This document shows, piece by piece, positions 4,738 to 5,517 of a DNA stretch of 5,517 nt. The notes beneath the pieces are model-generated. The model was not told the DNA's origin and did no database searches. It saw nothing but the letters and a program-made list of their open reading frames with translations. The position numbers and the translations under genes are program-made. Numbering within the stretch: position 1 is the stretch's first letter; each line of letters begins with the position of its first letter. The DNA is from Clostridiales bacterium. GTDB taxonomy: Bacteria; Bacillota; Clostridia; Oscillospirales; Oscillospiraceae. The stretch is from NCBI GenBank assembly GCA_021201515.1, contig JAJQET010000295.1:1-5517 (forward strand), in the 5' to 3' direction.

Positions 4738-5517
4738 TTACCCCGGTTTGTCCTCCCGGATTTTTACACCTGTGTCCGGTTTTTGTTTCCCGTTCCCTAC
4801 GTTGCCGCCATTCTCCTCCCGCAGAAGGGGCAGTACCTGCGGCGCGTAAATCAGCAGGGCGATCAGACTGGGCCAGGCCATCAGGCCGTTGCATATGTCG
4901 GAGAATTGCCACACCGCCTCCAGCCGGGCCACGCTGCCTGCCACGATGCAGGCCAGGAACAGAAGGCGATACCGCTTCTCCCACCGCTCCGACAGCAGGT
5001 ACCGCACCCCGCAGCACCCGTACCAGCACCAGCCCAGCAGCGTGGAGAAGGCGAACACCGCCAGACACAGGGCCACAAATCCCTGCCCCGCCTGGCCCAG
5101 CCCCTCCGTGAAGGCGGCCACGGACAGGGCCGCTCCGGTCAGCGCCGCGCCGCTCCGGTAGGCGTCGGAGGTCAGCACCGCCAGGGCCGTGATGGTGCAG
5201 ATGACGAAGGTGGACAGGAACACCTCCAGAATCCCCCAGTACCCCTCCCGCACCGGGTCGGTATTGGCAGAGGAGCAGTGTACCAGCGCCGTGGAGCCCA
5301 GCCCCGCCTCGTTGGTGCAGACCCCACGGGCCACCCCCCAGCGCACCGCACTGCCCATCAGCCCGCCTTGGGCCGCCTCCGGCGTCAGGGCGGAGCGGAC
5401 AATCAGCAGCAGGGCCTCCGGAATTTCCCGTCTGGCGTGAAACAGGGTGACGCAGCCCCCTGCCAGGAACAGCACCGCCATCACCGGCACCAGCTTCTCA
5501 CAGAGGCGGCCCACCCC
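4738..5517 (-). CDS. AGCS-family sodium/amino-acid (alanine/glycine) symporter, C-terminal part
   Basis: This is the C-terminal 259 residues of an inner-membrane sodium:alanine or glycine symporter of the AGCS family (usually about 450-480 residues). The 5' end lies outside the window: the frame is open through 5517, and the Met at 5514 falls inside the family's EKLVPVMAVLF membrane segment, so it is not the true start. Counting from that Met, the diagnostic stretch is ARGVCTNEAGLGSTALVH (62-79), matching the family's KRGVFSNEAGLGS region. GYWGILEVFLSTFVICTITALAVL (91-114) matches the conserved helix that follows. Other likely membrane segments are 6-26, 145-167, 183-203 and 208-230. A hydrophilic tail of about 28 residues ends at TAA (4740-4738). 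The family call is firm; substrate choice cannot be read from this part. It converges on the tRNA operon, with only a few bases between its stop and the tRNA terminator's T-run. Confidence 0.93.
   Translation of the reverse strand, partial: GVGRLCEKLVPVMAVLFLAGGCVTLFHARREIPEALLLIVRSALTPEAAQGGLMGSAVRWGVARGVCTNEAGLGSTALVHCSSANTDPVREGYWGILEVFLSTFVICTITALAVLTSDAYRSGAALTGAALSVAAFTEGLGQAGQGFVALCLAVFAFSTLLGWCWYGCCGVRYLLSERWEKRYRLLFLACIVAGSVARLEAVWQFSDICNGLMAWPSLIALLIYAPQVLPLLREENGGNVGNGKQKPDTGVKIREDKPG

Noticed and set aside
4620..5068. Minus-strand frame running through tRNA-Val and the tRNA terminator (142 codons)
   Set aside because: It is out of frame with the symporter and crosses a tRNA gene and a strong terminator. 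The annotated-looking end (DYWTRTSDLLRVKQAL) is a translated tRNA, an artefact often misannotated as a protein.

Overview
The window looks like chromosomal core sequence from a fairly GC-rich, low-complexity-free Clostridia-type Firmicute. The Oscillospiraceae (Flavonifractor/Lawsonibacter-like gut bacteria) are my best guess. The signs are a HrcA/CIRCE-controlled groES-groEL operon, strong AGGAGG-type ribosome sites, sigma-A promoters, encoded CCA ends on the tRNAs, an XpaC-family membrane protein and an AGCS sodium/amino-acid symporter. Coding regions are GC-rich and the regulatory gaps are AT-rich. The family assignments come from reading motifs, not from a search.

Layout from left to right. 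Positions 1-966 (minus strand) hold the chaperonin operon: groES, then the first 205 codons of groEL, which runs off the left edge. Upstream of groES are a CIRCE operator at the predicted transcription start and an AT-rich promoter. Positions 1090-1335 have no supportable gene. Two GC-rich hairpins at 1336-1407 follow; the outer one is a plausible minus-strand terminator for the next gene. Positions 1434-2921 (minus) encode a 495-residue membrane protein with three predicted membrane segments, a winged-helix-like section and a C-terminal XpaC-like region. A divergent regulatory gap (2922-3137) contains a promoter for each direction, a perfect 16-base palindrome over the minus-strand -10 box, and a 20-base inverted repeat. 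Positions 3138-4313 (plus) encode a minimal DEAD-box RNA helicase. A perfect-consensus promoter (TTGACA, 17 bases, TATAAT) then drives a three-gene tRNA operon: Met(CAT), Glu(TTC) and Val(CAC). It ends in a textbook UUCG-loop terminator. Convergent to it, 4738-5517 (minus) is the C-terminal part of an AGCS-family symporter cut by the right edge.

The genes do not form a single pathway. The shared theme is housekeeping: protein folding, RNA remodelling and translation, with one envelope protein and one transporter beside them. I saw no CRISPR array, insertion sequence, phage gene or defence system. The points most worth a second look are regulatory: the palindromes in the divergent gap, a recurring CTTGCA -35 motif at three promoters, the long hairpin between tRNA-Met and tRNA-Glu, and a C·A mismatch in the T-stem of tRNA-Met.
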